Assembly (NCBI GenBank): GCA_011763485.2
Contig: JAANSK020287268.1
Coordinates: forward strand, 1-20,202
Direction: 5' to 3'
From: Isoetes engelmannii
Taxonomy: Eukaryota > Streptophyta > Lycopodiopsida > Isoetales > Isoetaceae
Length of the DNA stretch: 20,202 nucleotides
Shown piece after piece: positions 9,396-19,229 of this stretch. How positions within the stretch are numbered: position 1 is the first letter of the stretch; each line of letters opens with the position of its first letter. The translations under genes were made by a program, and so were the position numbers. Below the pieces are notes generated by a model. It had not been told where the DNA came from, did not search any database, and saw only the letters and a program-made list of their open reading frames with translations.

Positions 9396-10598
9396 TAACC
9401 AATTGGGTTGATTGGGTTGCAGGGACTACCAACGTTTAACCGTGATTCGCATCTGAGGACCAAATAATGGGATACGGTTTACTTGTAGACCAATTTTTTG
9501 GGGATTGGTTTACAAAAATATTCTCTGAATATTCCCTTTTTAATAGAAAAGTTGGTACTGCGCATGTGAAAGGGGATTTTCTAAGCAAAATATACTGAAG
9601 ACAGCTTTGAGAAATCAAAGGTGCTTGGATGGATGCATATATGTTACTTGGAATTGAGTACCTTTATGGAAGGACATCAATTGGGGTGATGTATTTGAGA
9701 CGGTCTAGTGCTCATTGACGAAGAGGTTGAAAACCAAATTTTTGAAAATGGTTTGCATTGGTAAAGAAAATTTTGTAAGTATGTTTACAATATATAACCA
9801 ATTTGATTTTGAATTTTGATCCCTGATTGGAGCTCTCTTATTGCAACGGCGTTCGCTTCGCCTCCTCCTTCGCTCCTACCTGCGCCTATGATCCAGCCCA
9901 TTCCGACCAGCCTTGAACAGATCACATCCGATTTCGTGGAAAATCAGGCGACAAAAACACACTGGGAAAAACCCTCATTTTCCCTATAAGAGGCAGTATT
10001 TCTGCACCGTTACTGTGCAGTAATTGGTGACCCATCCTCCGAGATCACCACCTCCAAGATCCCCCAAGCCAAGTTAAACATACCACACATGCCGTAGTAA
10101 TTTCAATAAAAAGGTCCTTTCACCGAACCTAGTTCAGGCCACCACCGTTTCTGTCTTTAGGCGATTTTGGCATCAGGTTGGAGCGGTTCTGCATCATCAT
10201 AGACCTCGGTTCAAGCTTCTTGCCCCAGCCCCGGCTTCGCCTGCCTCAACTCCGAATTACGCCTGCATCCTAGCACCCAGGTCCAGCCCGTGCAGCTCCA
10301 GGGCTCCGTCAGAGCCCTAACATCAAGGCAGGGCCTCCACAATTCGTCATCAGATCACTGAAATGGGTCCTCTTTTCTTTGCCTCATTTGGTTGTGCTCA
10401 AGGGCCATTGGTTAATTCTGCTTATGAGCCACGTCACCTACCTTTCCCTTTAGCACAAATCTGATCCATTGTGATTGGCTCTAGCGGGGGATCCTGCCAC
10501 ATCAGGATTGATCGGTTCCTTTGCCTCTATCGCTCTACGTCCTTCCTTGATTGCCTCCCAATTCCAGGCTTGCTTGCAACTACGTATTAGCATTGCCT
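9396..10598. other. gene-free stretch, C-rich in its right half
   Basis: No coding sequence supported. From about 9840, and again from 10140 to 10330, the plus strand turns C-rich (for example CCCCAGCCCCGG), unlike the AT-rich surroundings. The right part probably includes the 5' UTR and internal promoter of the LINE whose ORF1 begins at 10599. The 5' border was not found. Confidence 0.4.
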
Positions 10599-11422
10599 AT
10601 GGCCCCAGAAGAGAAGGAGATGGCACGAAAAAGAGAGAATCAATTGAAGGAGCAGGTACGGGATATGGAGTTTTAGCTCCCAAAGCACCTTGAAGTCGCA
10701 GCCTCCCATTTCGGGAAGGGGATGCATCTCAAAGGTGACCAGGTCCATTTCAAGAAATCCAGTTTGTATGAGTACCTTGCGGACCTATATGCTGCCATTT
10801 TGAATGCTGTTGGCACTCCGTTCTCTCCAATACCTTCGCGGGCAGAGGTCGTTACTCAGACCGACGAGCCACTCCATGCTGGGGTTGCTATCCAGACAGA
10901 GTAGGTGGATACATTTGACATGTCCACACAAACTGATCTGGGTAAGATCCAGTTGCTTGCCTCGGATTGTGATCCTCCACCACCGGCCCCAGTTGGCGCA
11001 CCAGTTAACGAGGTCCTTGAGGACAAAACATTGAATTTACGGATTGTGGGCATCTCCGAGATGGATACAAGGTCAGTCATTGAGGAGGCCGTGCAGTTCT
11101 TTACAGACACTATGCATATCTCCTGCCCGAGAATTGAGGCGCATACAAGGTTGGAGCTCAGAGGCCAGATCGGTCGCGCCATATTCTGGTTCGCTTTCAA
11201 ACGCGGCAGGACAGACTTCATGTGCTTCAGCATGGCAGCCATCTTCAGAACACTCGTTTTTCGGTGCAGGAGGATCTTACGTCAATCCAGCTCACTCGCC
11301 GAAGAACAGAGCTCTGTAAAGTACGAGAAGGTAGATTGCAAAAGAAATGGGCTATGTACAGGGGGGGTGCGGCCATCATTCGTGATCAGTGGCCTCGGGA
11401 CCCATGGCTGAGCTTCTCTTAG
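10599..11422 (+). pseudogene. LINE ORF1 (L1-type RNA-binding protein), decayed
   Basis: ORF1 proteins coat retrotransposon RNA. From the ATG at 10599 one frame runs to about 11184 with in-frame stops at 10674 and 10902; a frameshift moves the rest to another frame, ending at the TAG of 11420-11422. Order: a charged start (EEKEMARKRENQ) that may be a short coiled coil; three TQT-like motifs (VTQTDE, AIQTE, STQTDL); a proline run; an RRM-like part (LNLRIVGISE, then VQFFTDTM and PRIEAHTRL); and the C-terminal domain, which opens with ILVRFQTRQDRLHVLQHG and continues with FSVQEDLTSIQL and a basic, YR-containing end. This matches the L1 ORF1 layout. A second copy lies on the minus strand at 16813-17065. 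Confidence 0.7.
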
Positions 11423-11610
11423 TTTGTGTAAATAATAAACGGTAAGCGTGCACAGAGCATGAATCTTTTTGCTGAGAAGAGGGTGTCGTCCTTCCTTGTT
11501 TGTTGTTTCTCGGACTTCGGTCCCTTGTTGTTCTGTTGTCACATGTCCGATTGGACGCTGCCTAGTGGCGTGACGTTAAAAATCTTTATTTTTATTTTTA
11601 TCTTTTACAA
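11423..11610 (+). mobile_element. 3' UTR and A/T-rich tail of the ORF1-only LINE, copy 1
   Basis: Homology with the minus-strand copy continues past the ORF1 stop without any ORF2. Shared landmarks are AATAATAAAC, GACTTCGGTCCC, CACATGTCC-ATTGGACGCTGCC and GGCGTGACGTTAAAA. It ends in TTTTTA/TTTATC-type repeats (11585-11605). Confidence 0.65.
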
Positions 11611-11643
11611 CAACAAAAAAAAGCAATCGCAAAAACAAATCAC

Positions 11644-11720
11644 GGGCCTAAAAACGAATATCCCCCAAGCACCTGACAACAGCAAATTGTAAGGTGTGTC
11701 TCAAAAATCTAAAACCCTAA
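11644..11720 (+). promoter_or_regulatory. BTF3 proximal promoter: site II-like element and telo-box
   Basis: GGGCCTA at 11644-11650 resembles the site II (TCP-binding) element and AAACCCTAA at 11712-11720 is an exact telo-box. This pair is known from plant genes for ribosomal proteins and translation factors, the expected class for BTF3. No TATA box was seen. Only about 100 bp separates the LINE end from the telo-box. Confidence 0.55.
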
Positions 11721-11977
11721 TTTGAGCTGCTGTAAACCTCGAGTTCGGCGCAAAATCGTTGCGGCTTCGTTACTTTTCACATCTCTTGAAGGTATGTCTT
11801 CTTTTTCTCGATAGCTTATGTCTTCTGCTTGGAAATGTTGTTTAAGTCTTTTTCACCCTCTCGGATAGATTTCTTATGTGGTCTTTCTGTATACTGAGAC
11901 ACCTCTGTTTACATCTCATGTCAAATTCTACTCACATTTAGTGTTATCCTTGATTAATGTCAATCATTGTGATGCAG
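11721..11977 (+). other. BTF3 5' UTR with leader intron
   Basis: An intron at 11792-11977 has donor GAAG|GTATGT and acceptor GATGCAG directly before the start codon, so the coding exon begins with ATG. The upstream exon ends at 11791; its transcription start is not visible. Leader introns often raise expression of plant translation genes, but that is not shown here. Confidence 0.65.
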
Positions 11978-12762
11978 ATGGATAGAGATAAGCTGATGAG
12001 AATGGCAAATGCAGTTCGTACTGGAGGAAAAGGCACCGTGAGACGGTGATTATATTATTGTCTCGTTTTGCATCAATATGTTGTGGTAATGTTGATCCTT
12101 ACATATATTTGATAATTCTGGCAGAAAGAAAAAAGCTGTACACAAGACAACAACAAACGATGATAAAAGGCTTCAGAATACTTTGAAACGCCTGAATGCT
12201 ACTAACATAACTGGAATTGAAGAGGTCAATATATTTAAAGATGATACAGTTCTACACTTTTTGAATCCCAAAGGTAGGCATCCATCTTACACAAAGTTTG
12301 TTATTTCTGTCTATATTGCCTGAAAGCTTGAGCAATCCTTTTTTGTTTACTTTTTTTACCAGTTCAAGCTTGTGTTGGTGCAAATACGTGGGTTGTGAGC
12401 GGTCCTGTACAAACAAAAAGTAGGTCTTATGTTAACGTTTTTAGCATGCTTTCTTCTCCCAAGATGGATCTTAACTAATATTGTCCTCTTTTATTTTTTC
12501 AGAGCTACAAGACCTTTTGCCGGCGATTATTAATCAGCTTGGTATGTTAGGTATCGCTTTCATTATAAAAGTTCCTTATTTCCGCATGTCAACCTATTTA
12601 ACTGTTTCTGCAGGCCCAGACAACCTGATCAATCTGAAGAAGATTGCTGAGGAGTATCAGAGAAAAGAAACGATTGCCATCCAAGAGGAAGATGATGATG
12701 TTCCTGAGCTTGTAGCAGGTGAGACTTTTGAAGATGCTGCCAAGGAGTCTGTGACTGCATGA
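11978..12762 (+). CDS. BTF3: basic transcription factor 3 / NAC beta subunit
   Basis: NAC beta pairs with NAC alpha at the ribosome exit tunnel and binds emerging chains in the cytosol. Coding exons are 11978-12045, 12125-12273, 12363-12419, 12503-12541 and 12614-12762, all with GT-AG introns of 72-89 bp. They sum to 462 nt, 153 residues plus stop, close to plant BTF3 lengths of about 160. The start [10 protein letters not shown] matches plant family starts. RRKKK at residues 22-26 is the known ribosome contact motif; an intron splits codon 23 inside it. The NAC domain spans about residues 34-116 ([28 protein letters not shown]) and the tail is acidic ([19 protein letters not shown]). No break was seen, so the gene looks functional. 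Confidence 0.96.
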
Positions 12763-13284
12763 TCACATCATGTGAGCCACCAGTGCTAATTTTCCCCTTT
12801 GTAGTTAGAAATGAGAGCTCTTCAGTTTTGATTGTGTTGGCACCAAGCTAGCAGCCATTCCTTGGCATGTATACATCAAAGAGTAATGAGTTCATTATCA
12901 GTGATAGGAGCACCCAATTTGCCTGAAACCAGATGATGTTTTTGTCTTCTGAAGCTGGATTTCCTTATCACTTAACTTGCAAAATGTTTGGCCTGCATAC
13001 TTTTTGAATAGTTCGAAGGGCACACTTGAAGATCTTGTTCCATTCTGCATCTTTCATCACGTAGAACCATTCAGGCCAAATGTCAACTGCTGATTGAGGC
13101 CATCTAACATAAGATATATTGTATGTTGAAAACATAAAAACGTTAACCGGTCTGCAGATAGGTCTTCTCTTGGTTACCATGTGTCTTGGCATGAGGGCTG
13201 TATCCCAGGATCTTTTGTGCTTGATTAGGGTTTGCAATGAGCTGATATTTTAAGCAAGCAGATGATGGCATGATGTCATGTAGC
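12763..13284 (+). other. BTF3 3' UTR and downstream stretch
   Basis: The first few hundred bases are presumably BTF3 3' UTR, but no AATAAA was found close to the stop and the end cannot be set. Two minus-strand frames (12968-13237 and 13143-13406) have no recognisable features. Confidence 0.45.
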
Positions 13285-13506
13285 AGTTCTAATGGCTTCA
13301 GAGTAGAGCAAACAAGATGGAAGGCCTGCTTTATAGGTAAAGGGATGTGAAGGGGAAGGTTTGTTTTGGAAGCAAGGGCGTGCAAGGGTTCTAGTAGTGG
13401 CTTCAAATTAGAGCAAGCAATAATCTGTTAGGTTCTTCAAACCTTGCCCTCCATGACAAAGTAAAGCACGAGTATTTGTCCTCCGTGACAAAGTAAAGCA
13501 CGAGTA
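13285..13506. repeat. local duplications
   Basis: CCTCCATGACAAAGTAAAGC (within 13447-13474) recurs in 13479-13506 with few changes, a 28-bp unit with a 4-bp spacer. A further pair of related segments, GTTCTAATGGCTTCAGAGTA near 13287 and GTTCTAGTAGTGGCTTCAAA near 13388, lies about 100 bp apart. Confidence 0.75.
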
Positions 13507-13567
13507 CGTAAGAATGGATAATCAATCCACCAGAGGAGGATCACTAATAGTGGACCATGGTTCAATA

Positions 13568-13590
13568 TTTAATTTAATTTAATTCAATTT
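13568..13590. repeat. TTTAA microsatellite
   Basis: About four units of TTTAA. It lies at the probable 3' end of the minus-strand LINE fragment and may be its terminal repeat. Confidence 0.6.
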
Positions 13591-14595
13591 TTGTATGGAG
13601 CTCACTTAGGGCCTTGAAAGACCATGGGCCCTGTGCGCAATGATTTTACAACTTCAGTAGTAGATAATGATGTGCACCCACCGCCCTCATATAAAAACTC
13701 AATTTCATGGGTGGTAATAAAGAATAGAAATCTGATACCTGGATGCCAAAACTTTTTTCTCAACTCTTCATAATCTGACACTGTAAGAATTTGTGATACT
13801 TGTCTTCAACAATTCTCTCTTCGCATGCTTTGCACACTCGATTTTCCATTGGTGTCTTAGACCACCGACCCGTTTCTATTGCCAGCGATGTGAACCTGAT
13901 CTACAGCGAGCAATTACTTGCTTTTACCATCTTGGAAGATCCGAGTTCAGATAATCCTGGGTCTTATATTCAATTAGATGATTCACGTTTGTTTTGTAAA
14001 AGAGCCTCTTTTTCCCAAGATCCGTCCACAGGTGATCTACTGCAAGCTTTTCCAGCAATTCCCTGGCATCCGCTTTGTTTTGTGGCCAGTTGGTGTCAGA
14101 TATACCTCATTTTCTTGCCCATACTCTGAGATCCCTCATCCATCCGTTTTGCTCTGAGCTTATCATTGTTTGGAATGAGATCCGATCATGTGATCTCTCT
14201 CTCAACCTGTTTACAAAATTAATTGCCTGGAAAAGCGCTTCTAGCTCCATTGGAAACATACCAGCTTTCGCTAGCATAATAGCATATGGGGTTTGGGTCT
14301 TAATTCCCAGCTCTTCTCGGATAAATATCTTCTGGATGGATTCGACTTGCTACCATAACCTGGAAGAGATGCTTGCCCCCAAACCTGAGCGATCATGCGA
14401 ACTGGCCTCCAAAACTCAGACCTCTAAAAACCTGCAGGTATTGCGTCCATGGGAAGCCCCCTTAGTCCCAAATATCATTAAATTGGATTTGGCCATATTG
14501 ACTGTCATACCCTTGCTGTACAAATGAATGATTTCAAGCTGTGCAAGTGTTCTTGTAGGATGTGTTTCTTATTGGCCGCTAAAGCTAGATCATAT

Positions 14596-14627
14596 GCATA
14601 AAGAAGCAGCTGCATAAAGAAGCAGCT
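14596..14627. repeat. perfect 16-bp tandem duplication in the reverse transcriptase catalytic motif
   Basis: GCATAAAGAAGCAGCT occurs at 14596-14611 and again at 14612-14627 without a gap. On the minus strand it doubles the codons before the YADD position and shifts the frame. After it the sequence reads Y-A-Y-D-L, so the first catalytic aspartate is also replaced. Confidence 0.9.
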
Positions 14628-15077
14628 GTACAACGTAACTGCTTATTCTTGTGCCTACCGGAGATTTTTCCTTCAACCAAGCATCCAACTCATCTATGAA
14701 GATGCCAAATAGTGTGGGGGACAACGGGCATCCCTCCCGTACCCCAATTGTGCTCTTAACTACTATGTCTATATCCCATGATAGCTTGATCAAGACCTCT
14801 GCATACAACTGTGATATTGCATCTCTTATTTCTTGTGGAACTCTTATGAATTCCATTCATTCCCCCAATTTTTTTCGTAAGACCATATTGAAGGCTTTTG
14901 CAAAATCAATGAAAACAGTGCTGCATTGGGGAATTTAGCTTTTTCTACCAGCACCCCATAGAGTGAGTGCATGGTCAAGTGTGATGTGCTCTTTCCTAAA
15001 CCCTGGTTGGTATGGGGAGTGCATGTCCTCTTGTTCTACCCATGTACTTAGCCTTTCTTCTAGCAAGCCTCCCAAGA

Positions 15078-15166
15078 TTTTTTTTTTTTTTTTTTTTAAG
15101 AACTATGTCACCAATATATTAAAAGAATAATAGTGGTACAGATTGAGTGCGGAGGAAGAGAGGCTG
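15078..15166 (-). mobile_element. short poly(A) retroposon nested in the LINE, with target duplication
   Basis: A run of 20 T (15078-15097; poly(A) on the minus strand) is followed by about 69 bp that interrupt the reverse transcriptase between KIL and GGLL. CCAAGAT flanks it on both sides (15072-15078 and 15167-15173). The minus-strand 3' end reads TATATTGGTGACATAGTTCTT before the A run. The shortness suggests a 5'-truncated LINE or SINE copy. Confidence 0.75.
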
Positions 15167-15452
15167 CCAAGATCTTAGCAAAGGTATTGCCAATTAAATT
15201 GTTCTATAATTGGCTACAACATTTTTGTCTCCTGATTTGTGTATTGGATGGACACGATTTATCCTCCAATCATTCGGCATCCCTTGGCTGATCCATGTGT
15301 TGGCCAATTTTCTGAGGATAGATAGCGTTCTCTCACCACCCATTTGAGCATCTCCACACATATGCCATCAACATTGTGTGCTTTATTATTGGCCATGCCT
15401 CCTAATATTTCCTCGACCTCATCCTCTGTGAAACTATCCGCACCATCCTCTC

Positions 15453-15612
15453 TGAAATATCCACACCAGTGACTTTAATTGGCATCCCATTGGTGCCCTC
15501 TATCTCATAAATGTCTCTAACTAATTTTACCAAAGCATCCTTGTCTAAATTGGCTAGTGTGCTCCAAAAGGTCTTTGGCTTTTGTTTGTCTGTGAAATAT
15601 CCACACCAGTGA
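15453..15612. repeat. 20-bp direct repeat, 140 bp apart
   Basis: TGAAATATCCACACCAGTGA occurs exactly at 15453-15472 and 15593-15612. The second copy sits at the right edge of recognisable LINE homology, which suggests a local duplication or rearrangement breakpoint. Confidence 0.85.
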
Positions 15613-15620
15613 TCTCGATC

Positions 15621-16636
15621 TAAACAAAAAATATGGCTGAGAAAAATAGTTGCGTGTGCCCGTTCTGAAAGATCCCCTTCGCTAGTTCACTTCTCATTCT
15701 TAGTTGGAGCAGAGGAAGGGACGTTCTTTTAAATCGATCGCAGAGAAAGGCTGTTATAGAGCCAGCGGCCTATCTATGGCAAGAAATATATTTTTGTGTG
15801 TGTTGTGCGGAAGGTCGTGACCCTTCTTCAAACATCCGATCATGTCTGCTTCTGCGTCATTTGTCGCGGCTATTCCAAACTCATTCCCAAAATGTGATAC
15901 AGTGTGGTTACAGTTGCTTCCTAAGGTATGTTTTTAACCTTCCTCATTTTTGTCTTGGTCATGTTGCGATCGGCTCTTCTTTGGAAATTGAAATTTTGGA
16001 AGAAGAATGTAATGTAACGTAAATGTACAATGAACTAATTGTAACAGCCTGTTGAGTTGTGGATAGAATGCCATGTACTGGTTTCCACCTCCAGTGCATC
16101 ATAACAGTAGATTTTATGGCATGGGTTATATAAATAGTTACATAGGAAAGCTATAAGGAGGATTCAACAAAAAAACCCTTGCCGAAAGGGCAGAGAAAAT
16201 GGCATTTGATGCAAAATGCAAGAAGCTCTATGACTATAACAAACTACTGCTAAGACCAATACAACTGTGGATAAATCTAGCAACAATGGCCAAGCGACCA
16301 AGAATAATGTGCAGGAAGCTGGTAATCTTGCACTTAGAAAGGATGAAATTGTGGCAAAGGTATCAAACCTAGCAAGTGATAGCAAAGAGGACAAGTTTAA
16401 GCAAGCAGTACTAGAACAAGAGAGTTATAATATCACATAGCTCTACACCACCCATTCTAGTTCCACAAACCCGTAGTAGAAAGATGGCCCATACAATATT
16501 TTTCTTTGATGCAAGAAGAGGGCATACCTTGTTAGTTACAACAAGAAGGAGATGTTTTTTTTGGTGGAAAACCCCTTTCTATATAGTGCAGCATACATAA
16601 GGATGTGTTAGAAGTCACAATCGTACTAAAAGTCAA
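15621..16636. other. gene-free stretch
   Basis: No supported gene. Around 16190-16440 the plus strand reads as a hydrophilic Lys/Asn/Thr-rich peptide in a frame without a clear start; I do not recognise it. The rest is AT-rich with scattered short frames. Confidence 0.4.
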
Positions 16637-17065
16637 CTTAAAAGATAAAGATAAAGGTAAAGGTAAAGATAAACATTTTAACGTCACGCCTCTGGGCAGC
16701 GTCCAATTGGACATGTGCCGACAGTACAAGAGGGACCGAAGTCCTGAAACAGTACGTAGGGACCGAAGAAACATTTGCGCTATATACATGCTTACAGTTT
16801 ATTATTATGTGTCTATGAATATCCCAGCCATGGATCGTGAGGCCACTGGTCACGAATGATCGCAACCCCCTCCCCTCCCCCGGTACACCGCCCATTTCCT
16901 TTGTAATCTGGCTTCCCGTACCTTGCAAAGCTCCTCCCTTCGGCAACTCAACTGCACTAGCGTAAGGTCTTCCTGAACTGAAAAATTGGTATTCCGAAGA
17001 TGGCTGCCATGCTGTAGCACATGTAATCTGTCTTGCCGTGCCCGAAAGCGGACCAAAAGAAAGAG
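16637..17065 (-). pseudogene. ORF1-only LINE, copy 2: ORF1 C-terminus plus 3' UTR
   Basis: On the minus strand ORF1 homology starts at about 17065 (LVRFRARQDRLHVLQHG) and continues with NTNFSVQEDLTLVQL and CKVREARLQRKWAVYRG. After a G-run slip it reaches the same end as copy 1 (IIRDQWP-DPWL), with the stop at 16813-16815. The 3' UTR (16812 to about 16680) carries GACTTCGGTCCC, GGACGCTGCC and GGCGTGACGTTAAAA, then (TTTATC/TTTACC)n at 16646-16675. There is no ORF2 between stop and tail. The copy is 5'-truncated near 17065. The homopolymer region near 16865-16880 holds the frameshift. Confidence 0.7.
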
Positions 17066-17724
17066 AGCAATACAGTTAGTAGAAAAGGACAAATTGCATA
17101 AAGACAAAGAAAGCAATCAAATAAAAGCACTTTTCAAAGTATTTTGTATACATGTTACAATCCCGATGGTCCTTTATTTTATTTCTGACATTTAGGATCT
17201 GACTTTTTAAATCAAAATGCAGAGGGCTGATGGCTTCACTATGAGATCTATGATTTATTGTGTTCAATGAGGAGGGCAATGGGCATTACAATTCTTTGGA
17301 CACCATTACCCTACAAAGCCTTGATTTTCAAGACACTGAAGTGTGGATTATGTCTAGCAGGGAGCAAAAAATGTAAAAAGAAAATATAGACTACATAGCT
17401 AGGCTAATCATGTGACTTACTCTTACCCTAAATTTGTGCATGTTAGCTATTGATTACAGATTAAGAATGAAGTCGGGCTCATTAAATATTGCAGCATATC
17501 TAGCGTTGTTCTTTGGTATGCTATTCAATTAAACAATAAAAGGTCTCCAAACAAAGAGCCATTGGAAGAAAGCAAGTACTTGACACTTCGAGGCTGTTCA
17601 TTGCATAAGTGTGACGACTATTCTAACTCTCACCAATGACCCAAATTAGTGGAGCTTTTAGGCTCAGTAATTCTCCAATATGTGCAATGTTCCTAAACTC
17701 AAGGTAATGTGCAATTTTTTATAA
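17066..17724. other. gene-free stretch
   Basis: No coding or structural feature could be supported. Short frames on both strands lack domains. Confidence 0.4.
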
Positions 17725-18008
17725 TGTCATTCAGTTACATACTAAGGTCTTTGATCGACGTTCAACCAAGATATAAATTAGACAACGACAAAGTTATTTT
17801 GAATTATAAAAGTATAAAAAGAGAAAAATATTTAAAATAAAGGTCGTAACTAATATGTATACAGATATGTATATACAGTAAAAAAGATTTATTCCAATTC
17901 TGTTTGACTTAAACAACTATTTAGAAAACTTATTTATCTATGTGTAACGTTATCAAGTTATTTTTAACAAATTTATCTTTTTCCTATACAAGTCCTTGCT
18001 TATAGAAT
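17725..18008 (+). repeat. AT-rich long direct repeat, copy 1
   Basis: Begins TGTCA(T)TCAGTTACATACTAAG and ends AGTCCTTGCTTATAGAAT. Its partner is at 19739-20109. The last 70 bp (ATCAAGTTATTTTTAACAAA and neighbours) are nearly identical, and the middle shares AAGATATAAATTAG and GATATGTATATACA. Confidence 0.75.
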
Positions 18009-19229
18009 TAACATTTAGTATTTGAATTTTATCACAAAAAAAATAGTAATTTTGAATTGTTATTTCCCACATTTCTTGTATTATAGCTGTTTGTAATAAG
18101 AAGTCTGATCTTTTACTATAAGATTGTTGATAAAGATTTTTTATAAAGATTGTTTGATCTATCAATGTTGGTTCTTATTACATTGCCTTATTCGTAAATT
18201 GTTGTACAGGTATATTATATTATTCATAAAATTATATTTGTGAAACTTTTAAATCCTTGATGTTAAAAGACTAGTACTAAATTTATTTATCATAAAATAT
18301 TATCCGTAGAACATTTAAGAATTTCTGATTATCAATGTTTGAAGGCCATCCTTTGAGAAATTCTTATTATCAATGTTTTAAAGACATTTTATAAAAGAAG
18401 ACTTTATATTTTTAAATGTTGTCTTTTGAAAAAACAAAAAAAATGAAAACATTCAGTAGTTTTGGTTGATTTGTATCATAGTTATTTTGTCAATAGTTGG
18501 AACTGAAGATTATATCATATAAAACCATAATTACTTTTATAATGGTATATAATATACATGTATTATGAAACTTTTGTTAACATAGATAGAACTAGGTACT
18601 TGGGGCCTGACTGGCTGTATCCTAAAGGCATTTCTTGTGTTTGACGAGCTTCGAAAATCCTATTCACTCATGATGGTTCAATCAGCTCAATTTTTGTACC
18701 TCTTACCATTTGCTTAGTGTAACATTGGAGAAATGTAGGTATGCCTTTGAATTCTTGAGGAATATAGCTATAATTTCGATTATTGTAGTGTCAATCCTTC
18801 ACGTGTTGTATCTTCAACAATGTTTGCATTACTCACTGCAAGAGAATTAGTAAATACTCCTTTTCCAGAGCTTCCAATTAGAGACCCTCAATGTCGGGAT
18901 AGCTCTAAAACAGATTCAATAAATTCTAAAACATCTTCAGGATTTACGTTAGAATAGTTTTAGAACAGATTTAGTAGAAGTTTTTTTTTATAGTAGATTT
19001 TGGAGGCATTTTAGATGTCTAAAATAGAAAATATAGGCCACCTGATTTGATTGAACCATTGGATCCTTGTGCTGACGAGGTTGGTATTCGAGATGCCCTT
19101 AAATATATTTTATATTCGGCTGTTAACAGTGTTACTAAAGATATTTAGGGCTTGCATATAAGTATGTATTAGGGGGGAAGTCGTCTTTCAGTTGCACAGA
19201 TAATGTCATTCTAGATCATTCAGTTCCTC
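18009..19229. other. AT-rich stretch between the direct repeats
   Basis: Mostly AT-rich DNA with no open gene. A local duplication near 18325-18390 repeats TTATCAATGTTT with flanks, about 45 bp apart. Around 19040-19140 the composition is less AT-rich and a short frame reads LDPCADEVGIRDALKYIL, which may belong to the remnant that follows. Confidence 0.4.

Larger units (their letters stand above)
13600..15620 (-). pseudogene. LINE ORF2 reverse transcriptase and C-terminal zinc region, decayed
   Basis: Reads right to left. Linker PKTFWSTLANLDKDAL (about 15575-15530); SFTEDEVEEILGGM and NNKAHNVDGICVEMLKW (about 15430-15345); PNDWRINRVHPIHKSGDKN (about 15280-15215); then, after a nested insert, GGLLEERLSTWVEQ and YQPGFRKEHITLDHALTL (15070-14960); motif A FIDFAKAFNMV (about 14925-14890); GVREGCPLSPTLFGIFIDEL (about 14745-14690); and the YxDD region at 14627-14585. 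Downstream come LAIETGRW, the C-x2-C of RVCKACE and VEDKYH (about 13880-13790), then YEELRKKFWHPG. Many stops and frameshifts, a 16-bp duplication at the catalytic motif and an insertion make it inactive. The endonuclease part is missing from this copy. Confidence 0.8.

Noticed and set aside
10475-10693. Plus-strand frame of 72 codons before ORF1
   Set aside because: It overlaps the ORF1 start in another frame and shows no conservation signal.
11459-11692. Plus-strand frame containing DWTLPSGVTLK
   Set aside because: It is a fortuitous reading of the LINE 3' UTR; the related minus-strand frame at 16532-16789 arises in the same way.
17953-18165. Minus-strand frame of 70 codons, Ile/Lys/Asn-rich
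   Set aside because: Composition follows the AT-rich DNA and half of it lies in the long direct repeat.
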